Assembly: GCA_903853515.1 (NCBI GenBank)
Contig: CAINTU010000065.1
Coordinates: 1-41,142 of the forward strand
Direction: 5' to 3'
From: an uncultured Micrococcales bacterium
GTDB taxonomy: Bacteria > Actinomycetota > Actinomycetes > Actinomycetales > Microbacteriaceae
DNA: 41,142 nt
Shown here one piece after another: positions 23,957 through 32,307 of this stretch. Numbering within the stretch: the first letter of the stretch is position 1; each line of letters opens with the position of its first letter. The translations under genes and the position numbers were made by a program. The notes below the pieces were generated by a model. That model saw nothing but the letters and a program-made list of their open reading frames with translations, searched no databases and was not told the origin of the DNA.

Positions 23957-26293
23957 CTAGTTTGTAACTTGTGCGCTCGCAGCACTTTGAGCGCTCGCGT
24001 CAACGAATCCCGGCTTTTTTGAGGTAACCGCAAAGACCAGTGTTGCGCCAATATCGGCTGCCACAAGTTTGTGAGTGCGTGCGGTTTCACCTGTGATTGC
24101 GACACCGTCTCTAAGCCACTGATAACTTTGCTTCGAGCCTGAATCCCAACCCGAGGCAATGCCACTTAGAGTGCGACCAACTTTGGTTAGGCCGCTAATC
24201 GAAACAGCAGGCACCTTGGTTTGGTTCGCTGCCACAACTGCAATTTGGTCGGTCAACGTTGTTACAGGGTTGAATCCTGTTCGAATGAAGGTGGCACGCA
24301 ATGCAAGTTTGTGAGTTACGTCGTCAGCTTTGATTGAATAGTTGACCCTGGTAGCACCTTGAATTGCCGTGTTGTCGCGCAGCCACTGCCAAGAAACTTT
24401 CGTGCCGGCAGCTATGGTGCCAGTTGCCGAAAGGGTCTGTGCCATCACGCCACTGCCGTTGATTGTGATCACTGGCGCTGTCATCGTGCCAGCTTGAATG
24501 GTCTTTGAATTGCTGGTGCTGATAGCAGTCTTGAAGCCAGTCTGCAAAACCGTTGTGCGAACAGTGATTGCCTTCTGAAAATCGACGACAGTTGGCGAAT
24601 AGGTGGTGGCTGTTGCCCCAGCAATAGCGCGGCCTGCGCGAAGCCATTGGTAGCTCACTTGAGTGTCACCGGCAGTTATCGGCGTTGCTGACAGCAGACC
24701 GTTCACGACGGCGTCGCCACTAATTGCTGCGGCCGGTGCTGCAACCGCCGGTGAAATAACCGATGCATTCGATGTGGTTTCGGCCGAAGTGAATCCTGGC
24801 TTGGTTTGGCTTAGTCGAACTGAAATTGAATGGTTTAAATCAGTTGCGCCTAATTGATAGGTCGAAGCCTGCGCCCCTGTGATTGCCTGACCATCTCGCA
24901 ACCATTGAAACGCTGAAGTCGCGCTGTAATCGTAGGTTGATGCGGTGGCGTTCAAAATCTGACCGACTCGCGGCACTCCAGCCACAGCGACAGCCGCGGC
25001 GACGGGTGGTTGGGTCAACAAAAACGAAGTCAGCGAAGTTGTGCGCTGATCAAAGAAAGTGTCTAACCAGTTTTGCCAAGAAATAACGCCAGGCAGATAA
25101 ACAAATGTGGGACGATTCTCGTGTGCGACATAGGCGTCGTTAATCACAGCTGTGATTTGGTTTTTCTCGGTGACCATGTCGAGTCTAGAAACCGTGTTTT
25201 TGGCGGCGACCTCGGCTTGAATTAAAAGTGCCTTGCAAGGGTCGTAGGCAACACATTTGCGCAACATCACAGAGCGCGAGTTGCCCCAGTTTCTAAACGC
25301 AGGCCCTTGGCCCAACCAGTCCAACTGTGCACTCGGGTCCATCGGAAAAGTGCCGTCTTCACCCCAAGGAATCAGACTGAGTTTTGAATTGTTGTCAAAC
25401 ACAATGAAGTAGTTGTTTTGCACTACGTCGGTATAGCCATCCCAGTTGCTTGTGAAAATATCTGTGGCCATCAGATTTATAACTTCGGTCATGTTAGCGA
25501 CCTTGTTTACGGCCGTCCACCAATCAGCGCCATCAAGATTAGACACGGCCACAGCTGCGTTTAAATCGGTGCGATCTGCATCGCCATAGTTGGTGTCATA
25601 GCAGCCACTTTGCCAAGGGGTTAAATCAGCGCCATAGCAATTCGAGCTATAGAGGTGCTTAGGTGTTGTCCACCGCTTAAGCATTTGCGAGTCGACTGAC
25701 TCGATGTTCATATAAAGGCCAAAGTCTTGGCCGTTTAGCGTGACCCAAGAATATGTTGTGCGTGGCGCGATGACACCCATGGCTCGATAAATGCGATAGG
25801 TCATGTCTTCGTGCACATACGAAGGATCTTGAACCATGCTGTTCAAAGTCATTCGGGTTAGGCCCATAAATTTCTGCCCTGGCACGAACTGATCAAACTT
25901 GAGTTTGAGCGGGGCCTTGCCATATAGGTTGGTACGAGTGGCTTGCCCCTTGATGCGCACACCGATGTCGGCGAAACTTGTCACAACACCATCGGCGGTG
26001 GTGATTGTGACTGCGGCATGTTGATAAACGACCGTGCCTGGGTTGTTGTTGAGTTCATTGAACGACGCATCTGGCAAGGTCAGCTTCACATTAGACACGG
26101 CAAGCGGGTTATAAAAGGCAGCGGCCTTATCTAAGCCCTCGTTATAGGCCGTACTTGAAATGCCTGACACGGGTTGATCGGCAAGAGCCGGTTGAGCGCT
26201 TGCCACAAGCGTCAAGCCCGAAATCAAGAGGCCGATAATTTTCGCACCCATGCCTAGTTTCAACGAGCGAGTTCCTTGCTGTTTGGGGTTCAT
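23957..26293 (-). CDS. secreted CotH-like protein with four Ig-like repeats
   Basis: A 778-residue secreted protein. The signal peptide (about residues 1-38) ends ASAQPALAD. Residues of about 55-430 form a CotH kinase-like domain: IGVRIKGQATRT, GKAPLKLKFDQF, MTLNSMVQDPSYVHEDMTYRI, DFGLYMNIESVD, and LIPWGEDGTFPMD in place of the metal-binding WDxD of classical CotH. The C-terminal 340 residues hold four Ig-like repeats of about 80 residues, each with a YQWLRDG-type core. Bacterial CotH proteins can be atypical kinases that phosphorylate surface proteins; others are found with polymer- or cellulose-attached proteins. Activity here is uncertain because the metal motif is altered. The cell-surface location is well supported. 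Confidence 0.85.
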   Translation of the reverse strand: MNPKQQGTRSLKLGMGAKIIGLLISGLTLVASAQPALADQPVSGISSTAYNEGLDKAAAFYNPLAVSNVKLTLPDASFNELNNNPGTVVYQHAAVTITTADGVVTSFADIGVRIKGQATRTNLYGKAPLKLKFDQFVPGQKFMGLTRMTLNSMVQDPSYVHEDMTYRIYRAMGVIAPRTTYSWVTLNGQDFGLYMNIESVDSQMLKRWTTPKHLYSSNCYGADLTPWQSGCYDTNYGDADRTDLNAAVAVSNLDGADWWTAVNKVANMTEVINLMATDIFTSNWDGYTDVVQNNYFIVFDNNSKLSLIPWGEDGTFPMDPSAQLDWLGQGPAFRNWGNSRSVMLRKCVAYDPCKALLIQAEVAAKNTVSRLDMVTEKNQITAVINDAYVAHENRPTFVYLPGVISWQNWLDTFFDQRTTSLTSFLLTQPPVAAAVAVAGVPRVGQILNATASTYDYSATSAFQWLRDGQAITGAQASTYQLGATDLNHSISVRLSQTKPGFTSAETTSNASVISPAVAAPAAAISGDAVVNGLLSATPITAGDTQVSYQWLRAGRAIAGATATTYSPTVVDFQKAITVRTTVLQTGFKTAISTSNSKTIQAGTMTAPVITINGSGVMAQTLSATGTIAAGTKVSWQWLRDNTAIQGATRVNYSIKADDVTHKLALRATFIRTGFNPVTTLTDQIAVVAANQTKVPAVSISGLTKVGRTLSGIASGWDSGSKQSYQWLRDGVAITGETARTHKLVAADIGATLVFAVTSKKPGFVDASAQSAASAQVTN
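23965..24990 (-). repeat. four Ig-like protein repeats in the CotH-like gene
   Basis: Each unit of about 80 codons contains a GxxxVGxxL start, a (Y/F/W)QWLR(D/A)GxAIxGA core, and a later xxGF segment. The DNA is diverged, so these are old protein repeats rather than recent duplications. The same repeat type occurs in the island gene at 36667. Confidence 0.8.
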
Positions 26294-26336
26294 GCGCTGC
26301 CAGTTGGCAACGGCTTTAGCCTATTCGCTATGAAGG

Positions 26337-27431
26337 TTAGGCGCGCTTAGAGCTTGATGACTTAGCGGTTGAGATTTTGTTAAGGTTGGCCACAGACCCG
26401 CGTTTGATTAGTTCTGCGTCGAGAACTATTTTCTTGGGATTGTTTTTGCCCTCGATGGCTTCGACCAATTCGTCGACTGCCAGACGACCGAGTTCTTCAA
26501 CAGGTCGACCGATTACGGTGATACCCGGCACCATGGCAGCCGCCCAGGGGCTGTCGTCAAAGCTGATTACCGAAAGGTCTTGGCCGATGCGCATGCCTCT
26601 TGTGCCTGCAACTTTGAGCACGGCCAGAAGCATGTCGTTGTTAGAAGTAAAAATAATTGTAGGCGGCACTTTTGCATCGAGCAGTGATTCGACTGCCGAA
26701 TGTGCGGCGGTTTCGGTATCTTCGCAATAGACCCAAGCGACTTGGCTAGCCCTAAGTTTCGCGTCGGCGACGCCACTTGCGAAACCATCTGCACGCTCTT
26801 GAACCGAGCTGATCGGAATAAGTGGGCGTTCATCAGTGAACCCCTTAATGCCTGGCACGGCAATCAAGAAGCCCAATTGCCGATGGCCGCTTTCGATCGC
26901 ATAGACGGTCGCTTCTTCAGCTGCGACTAGGTCGCCAGTGGTGATAGTTGTATAGCGAACACCATCGAGTCTTCGGTCAATAACCACTACCGGCTTGCCG
27001 CCGACTTGCTTTGGTGCAAGGTGGTCGTGAACAACTGCGCTTGACGGCACAACAATTAGGCCGTCGACCTGATTGCCAAGAAGCGTTTTAACAGCTTGTC
27101 GTTCAACAGTGATGTTTTCGTCGGTGTGCGAAATCAGAACCTGATAGCCAAAGGATTTGGCTTGATCGATAATCGCTTTTGTTGCGCGATCGAAAAAGGC
27201 GTTTGTGAAATCGCTGATAACGACGAGACCGATGGTCTTGGTTTTGCCAGAACGCATGGCTGCGGCTATAGCGTTTGGCTTATAGCCAATCTCTTGCGCA
27301 ACCTTGCGAATGTGAGCGACTGTTTCGGCATTGATACGCCCATATCCGGCAAGCGCTCGAGACACAGTTGCGCGCGAAACGCCAGCGGCACTAGCCACGT
27401 CGTTGATCGTCACGCTTCGGTTGCTTGCCAT
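26337..27431 (-). CDS. LacI-family transcriptional regulator
   Basis: About 364 residues from the ATG at 27431 (MASNRSVTINDVASAAG). The frame stays open to 27623, but the HTH must be near the N terminus. VTINDVASAAGVSRATVSRAL is the LacI helix-turn-helix, and PNAIAAAMRSGKT the hinge. The rest is a periplasmic-binding-protein-like sensor domain (IGLVVISDFTNAFF, GLIVVPSS, KPVVVIDRR, SVISFDDSPWAA). It is divergent from a sugar-type ABC importer, and the intergenic region holds a near-perfect palindromic operator, so it very likely represses that operon until its ligand binds. The ligand is unknown but should be the imported compound or a derivative. Confidence 0.92.
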   Translation of the reverse strand: MASNRSVTINDVASAAGVSRATVSRALAGYGRINAETVAHIRKVAQEIGYKPNAIAAAMRSGKTKTIGLVVISDFTNAFFDRATKAIIDQAKSFGYQVLISHTDENITVERQAVKTLLGNQVDGLIVVPSSAVVHDHLAPKQVGGKPVVVIDRRLDGVRYTTITTGDLVAAEEATVYAIESGHRQLGFLIAVPGIKGFTDERPLIPISSVQERADGFASGVADAKLRASQVAWVYCEDTETAAHSAVESLLDAKVPPTIIFTSNNDMLLAVLKVAGTRGMRIGQDLSVISFDDSPWAAAMVPGITVIGRPVEELGRLAVDELVEAIEGKNNPKKIVLDAELIKRGSVANLNKISTAKSSSSKRA

Positions 27432-27562
27432 CAGCCCGTGCCACTCATCCTTGCTATTTGGTTGTTGCTTCGTTGCCAGTCGCCAACTGGCGACCAGCAG
27501 GTCTATTCGTGATGAAACTGTAACCTCGAAAAGTTGCAGGTTATTTTCATTACCTGCCATGA

Positions 27563-27568
27563 TAGTAT
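27563..27568 (+). promoter_or_regulatory. -10 element of the ABC importer operon
   Basis: TAGTAT fits TANNNT and places transcription start at about 27575, right at the edge of the palindromic operator. No good -35 is seen, as might be expected for a regulated promoter. Confidence 0.4.
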
Positions 27569-27575
27569 CAAGATT

Positions 27576-27593
27576 TGCGAGACCGTTCTCGCA
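27576..27593 (+). promoter_or_regulatory. LacI-type operator palindrome
   Basis: TGCGAGACCGTTCTCGCA has 7-bp perfect arms around a central CG, the hallmark of LacI-family operators; one mismatch on each side of the centre is the only asymmetry. An extra half-site, TTCTCGCA, repeats at 27595-27602, nine bases after the first. The position at the expected transcription start fits repression by blocking initiation. The strong ribosome site AAGGAG follows at 27613-27618. Confidence 0.8.
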
Positions 27594-27623
27594 TTTCTCG
27601 CAAAAATCTAACAAGGAGAACAT

Positions 27624-28610
27624 ATGAACAAGCGCTTTATCAAGGTTGGTGTAGCAGCTGTTGCAGTTGCAGCGCTAGCACTGACAGCAACCGGTTGCTC
27701 AAACAGCAACAAGACTCTAAGCATCGCTTTTGTTATGGGTGCCGAGTCAGATCCATTCTTCCAGGCAATGAAGGTCGGCGCAGAGGCAGAAGCTAAGGCT
27801 GAAGGCGTAAACCTAATCTGGCAGGGTGACGCAACTCACTACGACATTGCTACCCAGGTTCCAATCGTTGACAACGTAATCAACCAGAAGCCAGACGGCC
27901 TAGTTTTGATTCCTACCGACCCTAACGGTCTTCAGGCATCGAGCGACAAGGCTGTTGCAGCTGGCATCGCTGTTGCAAACGTTGACACCCACACCGCAGA
28001 CACCTCAAAGGCAATCATCACCATCACCGGTGACAACGCTGACGGTGGCGCAAAGGCTGCTGACGCAATCGCAGGCGCAATCGGTTACACCGCAGGCAAG
28101 ACCTACCAGGTCGTCGTTGGTCTAACCTCTGCAACTGCAACCACCAACGTTGGCCGTCTAGACGGTTTCAAGGCTCAGGTTGCTGCACAGTACCCAGGCA
28201 TCAAGATCGTCGACGTTGCTTACTCAGCTTCGAACCCAACCACTGCAAACAGCAACGTAAACAACTGGCTAACCAAGTACCCTAACCTCTCGGGCATCTT
28301 CGCAATCGATGGCACCAACGCCACCGGTGCTGCTGCTGCTCTGCAGGCTAAGAACCTAGTTGGCAAGATCGCTCTTGTTGGTTACGACGCTTACCCAGCA
28401 AACGTTGCTCTAGTTAAGACTGGCGTCTTCACTGCCCTGATCGCTCAGGACCCAGCAGCAGAAGCCAAGCTAGCTATCAGCACTTTGGTTGCATACATCA
28501 AGAACGGCACCAAGCCTGCCTCGCACGACGTTGTTATTCCTAACGTCACGCTAGACAAGAACACCTCGGCTGCTGACTTCACCAAGTACACCTACGTAGC
28601 AACCAACTAA
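27624..28610 (+). CDS. sugar-type ABC transporter substrate-binding lipoprotein
   Basis: A 328-residue binding protein of the Peripla_BP_4 (RbsB-like) family. The N terminus is a lipoprotein signal with lipobox LTATGC (lipidated Cys25). The mature part shows the two-lobed pattern: IAFVMGAESDPFFQAMKVGAE, DGLVLIPTD, GIAVANVDT, ITGDNADGGAKAADAI, GIFAIDGTNATGAAAAL and IALVGYD. The ligand is likely a sugar or similar polar molecule. The ATG has an ideal AAGGAG at seven to eight bases. Codon use is sharply biased compared with its neighbours (tyrosines nearly all TAC), implying very high expression. A GCAA-loop hairpin follows the stop. Confidence 0.92.
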   Translation: MNKRFIKVGVAAVAVAALALTATGCSNSNKTLSIAFVMGAESDPFFQAMKVGAEAEAKAEGVNLIWQGDATHYDIATQVPIVDNVINQKPDGLVLIPTDPNGLQASSDKAVAAGIAVANVDTHTADTSKAIITITGDNADGGAKAADAIAGAIGYTAGKTYQVVVGLTSATATTNVGRLDGFKAQVAAQYPGIKIVDVAYSASNPTTANSNVNNWLTKYPNLSGIFAIDGTNATGAAAALQAKNLVGKIALVGYDAYPANVALVKTGVFTALIAQDPAAEAKLAISTLVAYIKNGTKPASHDVVIPNVTLDKNTSAADFTKYTYVATN

Positions 28611-28621
28611 TTACCAAAGTC

Positions 28622-28637
28622 GCTAACGCAAGTTAGC
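28622..28637 (+). promoter_or_regulatory. intercistronic hairpin with GCAA tetraloop
   Basis: GCTAAC and GTTAGC pair perfectly around a GCAA loop, 12 bases after the binding-protein stop. There is no T-run, so it is not a normal terminator. It may protect the upstream mRNA or reduce read-through so that the binding protein is made in excess over the permease. Confidence 0.5.
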
Positions 28638-28656
28638 AACAACGAAGGACACAAAA

Positions 28657-29715
28657 GTGGCTAAGAGCAAGCAAGAGATAGCGACCAGCGAGAACACCGT
28701 TCGATCATTTGGGGCATGGGCTAAAAGCACATTCTCAAACCAGAGCGCGATTTTGGTGGTCACCCTGTTGATTCTTGCGATCTTGTTCCAGATTGGTTCC
28801 GAAGGCATCTTCCTGAACTTCGGCACCCTGGGCACGATTCTTGAAGACTGGGGCAGCTATATCTTGCTTGCTCTTGCCGAAACTTTTGTGGTTATCACGG
28901 GCGGCATCGACCTTTCGGTCGGTGCCACCGTGAGCCTTTCGTCGGTAGTCGCCGGCTGGGTTCTTGTGCAGGGCATGCATCTGGATGCAACCACCCAAGG
29001 ATCAGCTGCACTGCCATATGTTTTGCTTGCAACACTCGTTGCACTTCTAGTTGGTCTCGCCGTTGGTGCACTCAACGCGTTCTTGATCAACATTTTAAAA
29101 ATTGTTCCCTTCATCGCAACCTTGGCAACCATGGGTGCAATGGGCGGATTGGCAATCATCATTTCGGGCGGCATGCCTTTGCAGGGCCCGAATGATTTCA
29201 GTTTGGGTATTGCCTATAACATCGGCGGCGTTCAGCTGCCTATTTCGACCACCATCGTTTGCGTGTTGGTCATCACCGTGATTGCAGGTCTCTATCTGCA
29301 CAAGACCCGTTTCGGTCTTTATACTTTTGCACTCGGTTCGAACCCGTTTGCTACTCGCGCCGCTGGTATCAGCCCAGCTCGCCACCTAACCAAGATCTAT
29401 ATGCTCTCGGGCGGCCTCGCAGGCCTAGCCGGCGCTTATGCCTATGTGCGATTGGGTGCTGGTTCACCTTCTAACGGTGCTGGCATGGAACTCTACGCGA
29501 TTGCCGCAACCGTTATTGGCGGTGCATCACTGATGGGTGGCGTTGGTCGCGTGGTTGGTGTGGCACTAGGCACGCTAGTTTTGTTCACCGTGCAGTCGGG
29601 CCTCTTGATGGTAAAGGTTGTCACCGTTAGCCCAGATCTCAAGCAGGTAATCGTGGCGATTTTGATTGCAGCTGCAGTAGCTGTGCAAACCTTGCAAAAG
29701 TCGAATAGAAGGTAA
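28657..29715 (+). CDS. sugar-type ABC transporter permease (RbsC-like)
   Basis: A 352-residue inner-membrane permease of the BPD_transp_2 family with about eight to ten helices. ETFVVITGGIDLSVGATVSLSS is the family's signature near the N terminus, and IAATVIGGASLMGGVGRVVGVALG is the conserved C-terminal segment. The start is GTG with GAAGGA eight bases upstream. Tyrosine codons are mostly TAT, unlike in the preceding gene. It forms the channel of the importer with the ATPase encoded next. Confidence 0.92.
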   Translation: MAKSKQEIATSENTVRSFGAWAKSTFSNQSAILVVTLLILAILFQIGSEGIFLNFGTLGTILEDWGSYILLALAETFVVITGGIDLSVGATVSLSSVVAGWVLVQGMHLDATTQGSAALPYVLLATLVALLVGLAVGALNAFLINILKIVPFIATLATMGAMGGLAIIISGGMPLQGPNDFSLGIAYNIGGVQLPISTTIVCVLVITVIAGLYLHKTRFGLYTFALGSNPFATRAAGISPARHLTKIYMLSGGLAGLAGAYAYVRLGAGSPSNGAGMELYAIAATVIGGASLMGGVGRVVGVALGTLVLFTVQSGLLMVKVVTVSPDLKQVIVAILIAAAVAVQTLQKSNRR

Positions 29716-29720
29716 TGATC

Positions 29721-30491
29721 ATGACAGGCAAAGTTATTTATGAAGTCAAGAACGTTACCAAGAACTATGGCGCTGTCGTAGCTCTTGATGGCGCAAGTCT
29801 TCAACTGCACGCAGGTGAAGTTATCGGCTTGGTAGGCGACAATGGCGCCGGCAAGTCAACACTTGTGAAGGTGCTCTCTGGCGCGCACTCGCCAGACGGT
29901 GGCACAATCGAGCTCGACGGTGTCGAACAGGTTTGGCACAACCCGCGTCAGGCGCTAGAAGCCGGCATCGAGACTCTTTATCAAGACTCTGGTTTGGCAC
30001 CTCATCTAACCGTTAGCCAAAACGTGTTCTTGGGTCGCGAGATTATGACCAAAGGTATTTTTGGCAAACTGGGATTCTTGGCTCGCAAGCAGATGGAAGT
30101 TCAGGCCCAAGCAGATCTAGAAGCCGTTGGAATCGCCTTTGCATCTTCTAATCGCCCGGTCTCGCAACTTTCTGGTGGTCAGCGCCAAGCAGTGGCAATC
30201 GGCCGCGCAGTTTCGTGGGCGCGCAAGGTTCTCATTCTCGATGAACCAACCAACCACCTTGGTGCTCGTCAATCAGCCGAAGTGCTCGAAGTTATTCGTC
30301 GCGCCAAAAAGAAGGGGCTAGGCGTAATCTTCATTTCGCACACACTGCCTCACGTGCTCGATGTGACCGATCGAATTGTTGTGTTGCGCCTTGGCCAGAT
30401 CGTGGCTGACGCACCAACGTCGACATTCACCGCAGACACCCTGATCGGCACCATCACCGGCAGCTATAAAGGTGCCGGCAGCCAAAAATAA
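29721..30491 (+). CDS. sugar-type ABC transporter ATP-binding protein (single domain)
   Basis: About 256 residues with Walker A GDNGAGKST, signature LSGGQRQAVAIGRA, Walker B VLILDEPTNHLG and the switch histidine in ISHTLPHV. Only one ABC domain is present, unlike the doubled RbsA/XylG type, so it acts as a dimer as in FrcA-like importers. An ATG at 29715 overlaps the permease stop as TAATG, but AGAAGG (29707-29712) is better spaced for the ATG at 29721, chosen here. It powers the importer encoded by the two preceding genes. Confidence 0.9.
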   Translation: MTGKVIYEVKNVTKNYGAVVALDGASLQLHAGEVIGLVGDNGAGKSTLVKVLSGAHSPDGGTIELDGVEQVWHNPRQALEAGIETLYQDSGLAPHLTVSQNVFLGREIMTKGIFGKLGFLARKQMEVQAQADLEAVGIAFASSNRPVSQLSGGQRQAVAIGRAVSWARKVLILDEPTNHLGARQSAEVLEVIRRAKKKGLGVIFISHTLPHVLDVTDRIVVLRLGQIVADAPTSTFTADTLIGTITGSYKGAGSQK

Positions 30492-30546
30492 TCCCAGGTT
30501 TAATGGGCCCAAGAATTTTGCCAGCCACTAACAACGAAAGTTTTCA

Positions 30547-30855
30547 TTGAGTTACCTATATCTAAAAGCAGACATTTTCCCCAATCTCGCAAAGCGCGAA
30601 GAGGTCGAGGCAGCATATCGCGAGCTAATCACCGCATCGCTAGACGAGCCAGGATGCCTGCTTTATGACCTAGTGGTTGATGATGAAAACCCAGGTGTTT
30701 GGCACATGTTCGAAAAATGGCAGAGCCGCGAAATCTGGGATCAGCACATGGTTTCGCCGCATGTTGCAAAGATTCAGCGCATCGAGGCTGGCTTGACAGT
30801 CAAACCGACTATCTTGAACTTCTATGAATCGGTTCTAGCGCCAGTTTCGCATTAG
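30547..30855 (+). CDS. ABM-domain protein (YgiN/LsrG-like monooxygenase or isomerase)
   Basis: A 102-residue antibiotic-biosynthesis-monooxygenase (ferredoxin-like) fold protein. The pattern of an N-terminal strand (YLYLKADIFP), a helix, EPGCLLYDLVVDDENPGVWHMFEKW, and a second helix with HMVSPH is typical. The start is TTG with AACGAAAG upstream. As the last gene of an ABC importer operon it may act on the imported compound. Relatives include YgiN quinol oxidases and LsrG, which isomerises phospho-AI-2. No kinase is nearby, so a role in AI-2 use is only a possibility. The stop overlaps the stop of the convergent secreted-protein gene. Confidence 0.8.
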   Translation: MSYLYLKADIFPNLAKREEVEAAYRELITASLDEPGCLLYDLVVDDENPGVWHMFEKWQSREIWDQHMVSPHVAKIQRIEAGLTVKPTILNFYESVLAPVSH

Positions 30856-32117
30856 CTAACTGCGAACGAGCCAGCGGCAGATTTCACAGTTTTGCCTTTG
30901 CTGCTCAGGCTGTTTAGCGTGAATTTGCAGGTGCCTTTCACGGTGCCAACAACTGTTGTGCCAACGACACTGCAAATCGATTTCGATGCAGATGCGATCA
31001 CAACTTGAAAACTGCCTTTAGATGGCAAGGCAATCTTTAGAAGTGCAGCCAAATCTGCAATCCTTTTTGTCACCTTGAGTTTGCCAGGCGCAACTGTGGC
31101 GGCCTTCTTGCCAATCAAATATGTAGGTTGTGAAAAAGTCACTGTGTCAATCGTGATCACGACCTTGTCGGCAGTTGTAGCGACCGTATAGTTCAACCCT
31201 GCATCAGGTGTTGTGGCGACTTTTGCGTCGGTCATCGCGGTTGACTTGCCACCCTCGGTGCGGGTCATCAAAATGTTTTTTGCGAAATCGGCGGTGGTGC
31301 CACCAAAGCAACTTGTAACTGTGGCTGCCGGCAAAATCACCTGAGCGTAGCCATCATTCTCGGTTGTGCCGTCTGACTGAAAATGCGGGCCACCAAGAAG
31401 CAACTGAATGCCACTAAACGATTTAGAGCCTTTAGCGTCAGTTGGGCATGATGCATTCATGTCATATGCGAACGCGGCAGCACTAAAAGCCATGCCTTTG
31501 ATCGAGGCATAGCCTGCCGCACCATTAGCGCCGCTCGAATATCGTGTGTCGATATTTAGCTGCGCTGGGTAATCATCGGTCGCGGTGTCTTCGGTGCTCG
31601 AACACTCGAGCGGTGTCGTCTCGCAGCCAGCCAAAGCCGAAATCTCTTGCGGGCTTGCCAACAGAGTCACACGGTTCGTTTTTGGTGCAATGGTGAAGCC
31701 ATCAATTTGCGCTTGTCCTTCTGCCTCAAGCGGCAGGTCACCAGCTGCGGGGGTGAAGCTAATGACAAAGTCAGACGACAGATCGACGAACTCTAAATCC
31801 ATGCTTGACGGAACATCAGAATCGGGATCAAGCTTGCCGACATAGGCGCTATAAACCATGTCGACATTGTCTTTGCAGAGCGACATTGTGTAATCGCCAT
31901 AGACGCCAGGATTCGCCTTATCGGCTGGCTGTGCAACGCCGTCTACGCTCATCGTGATGTTGGCAATCGTCGGGTCAACCGCATCGCCCACCGAACAGTC
32001 GCCAGGGGTGTCGGCGTGGGCAGCCACAGAACTAGATACCAGTGCGGCTGTCAAAAGTGCGATGCTAGCCATAGAGGCAAAGGTGGGAACAAATCTCTTC
32101 ACGCTTCTATTCTTCAC
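30852..32117 (-). CDS. secreted protein of unknown function
   Basis: A 421-residue protein that I do not recognise. The GTG start at 32117 is followed by a clear signal peptide (NRSVKRF, a hydrophobic core, then VAAHAD). The mature part is Ser/Thr/Asp/Ala-rich and beta-like, with several cysteines, some probably paired (for example CETTPLEC and the pair in SICSVVGTTVVGTVKGTC). The last 80 residues, with KGSFQVVIAS, ICSVVG and GTCKFTL, look like a small Ig-like surface module. There is no sortase signal or C-terminal membrane helix, so attachment is not evident. Its 3' end overlaps the ABM gene by four bases. Confidence 0.8.
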   Translation of the reverse strand: MKNRSVKRFVPTFASMASIALLTAALVSSSVAAHADTPGDCSVGDAVDPTIANITMSVDGVAQPADKANPGVYGDYTMSLCKDNVDMVYSAYVGKLDPDSDVPSSMDLEFVDLSSDFVISFTPAAGDLPLEAEGQAQIDGFTIAPKTNRVTLLASPQEISALAGCETTPLECSSTEDTATDDYPAQLNIDTRYSSGANGAAGYASIKGMAFSAAAFAYDMNASCPTDAKGSKSFSGIQLLLGGPHFQSDGTTENDGYAQVILPAATVTSCFGGTTADFAKNILMTRTEGGKSTAMTDAKVATTPDAGLNYTVATTADKVVITIDTVTFSQPTYLIGKKAATVAPGKLKVTKRIADLAALLKIALPSKGSFQVVIASASKSICSVVGTTVVGTVKGTCKFTLNSLSSKGKTVKSAAGSFAVS

Positions 32118-32157
32118 CCATTTGGGCTCTCAGGCCAGAAATCGTCACACTCGCAAC

Positions 32158-32195
32158 GCAAAATCCCGCCGACCTCAAAGGCTGGCGGGATTTGC
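32158..32195 (-). terminator. hairpin terminator after tRNA-Ser(GCU)
   Basis: GCAAATCCCGCC on the reverse strand pairs with GGCGGGATTTTGC, a GC-rich stem of at least ten perfect pairs ending in a short T-run within the arm. It lies just downstream of the tRNA and upstream of the secreted-protein gene. Confidence 0.7.
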
Positions 32196-32203
32196 TGTTA
32201 GAG

Positions 32204-32295
32204 CGGAGACGAGAGGATTTGAACCTCCGAAGGGCTTTTAATACCCTTACCTCATTAGCAGTGAGGCGCACTCGACCGGGCTATGCGACGTCTCC
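32204..32295 (-). tRNA. tRNA-Ser (anticodon GCU)
   Basis: On the reverse strand: acceptor GGAGACG/CGTCTCC, anticodon loop CTGCTAA (anticodon GCT, reading AGC/AGU), a long class II variable arm, T loop GTTCAAATC and discriminator G. CCA is not encoded, unlike the other two tRNAs in this window. Confidence 0.95.
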
Positions 32296-32307
32296 AATAA
32301 CTTCAAT

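Noticed and set aside
27432..27623. N-terminal extension of the LacI regulator to 27623
   Set aside because: The helix-turn-helix must be close to the N terminus, and the extension covers the operator and promoter of the divergent operon.
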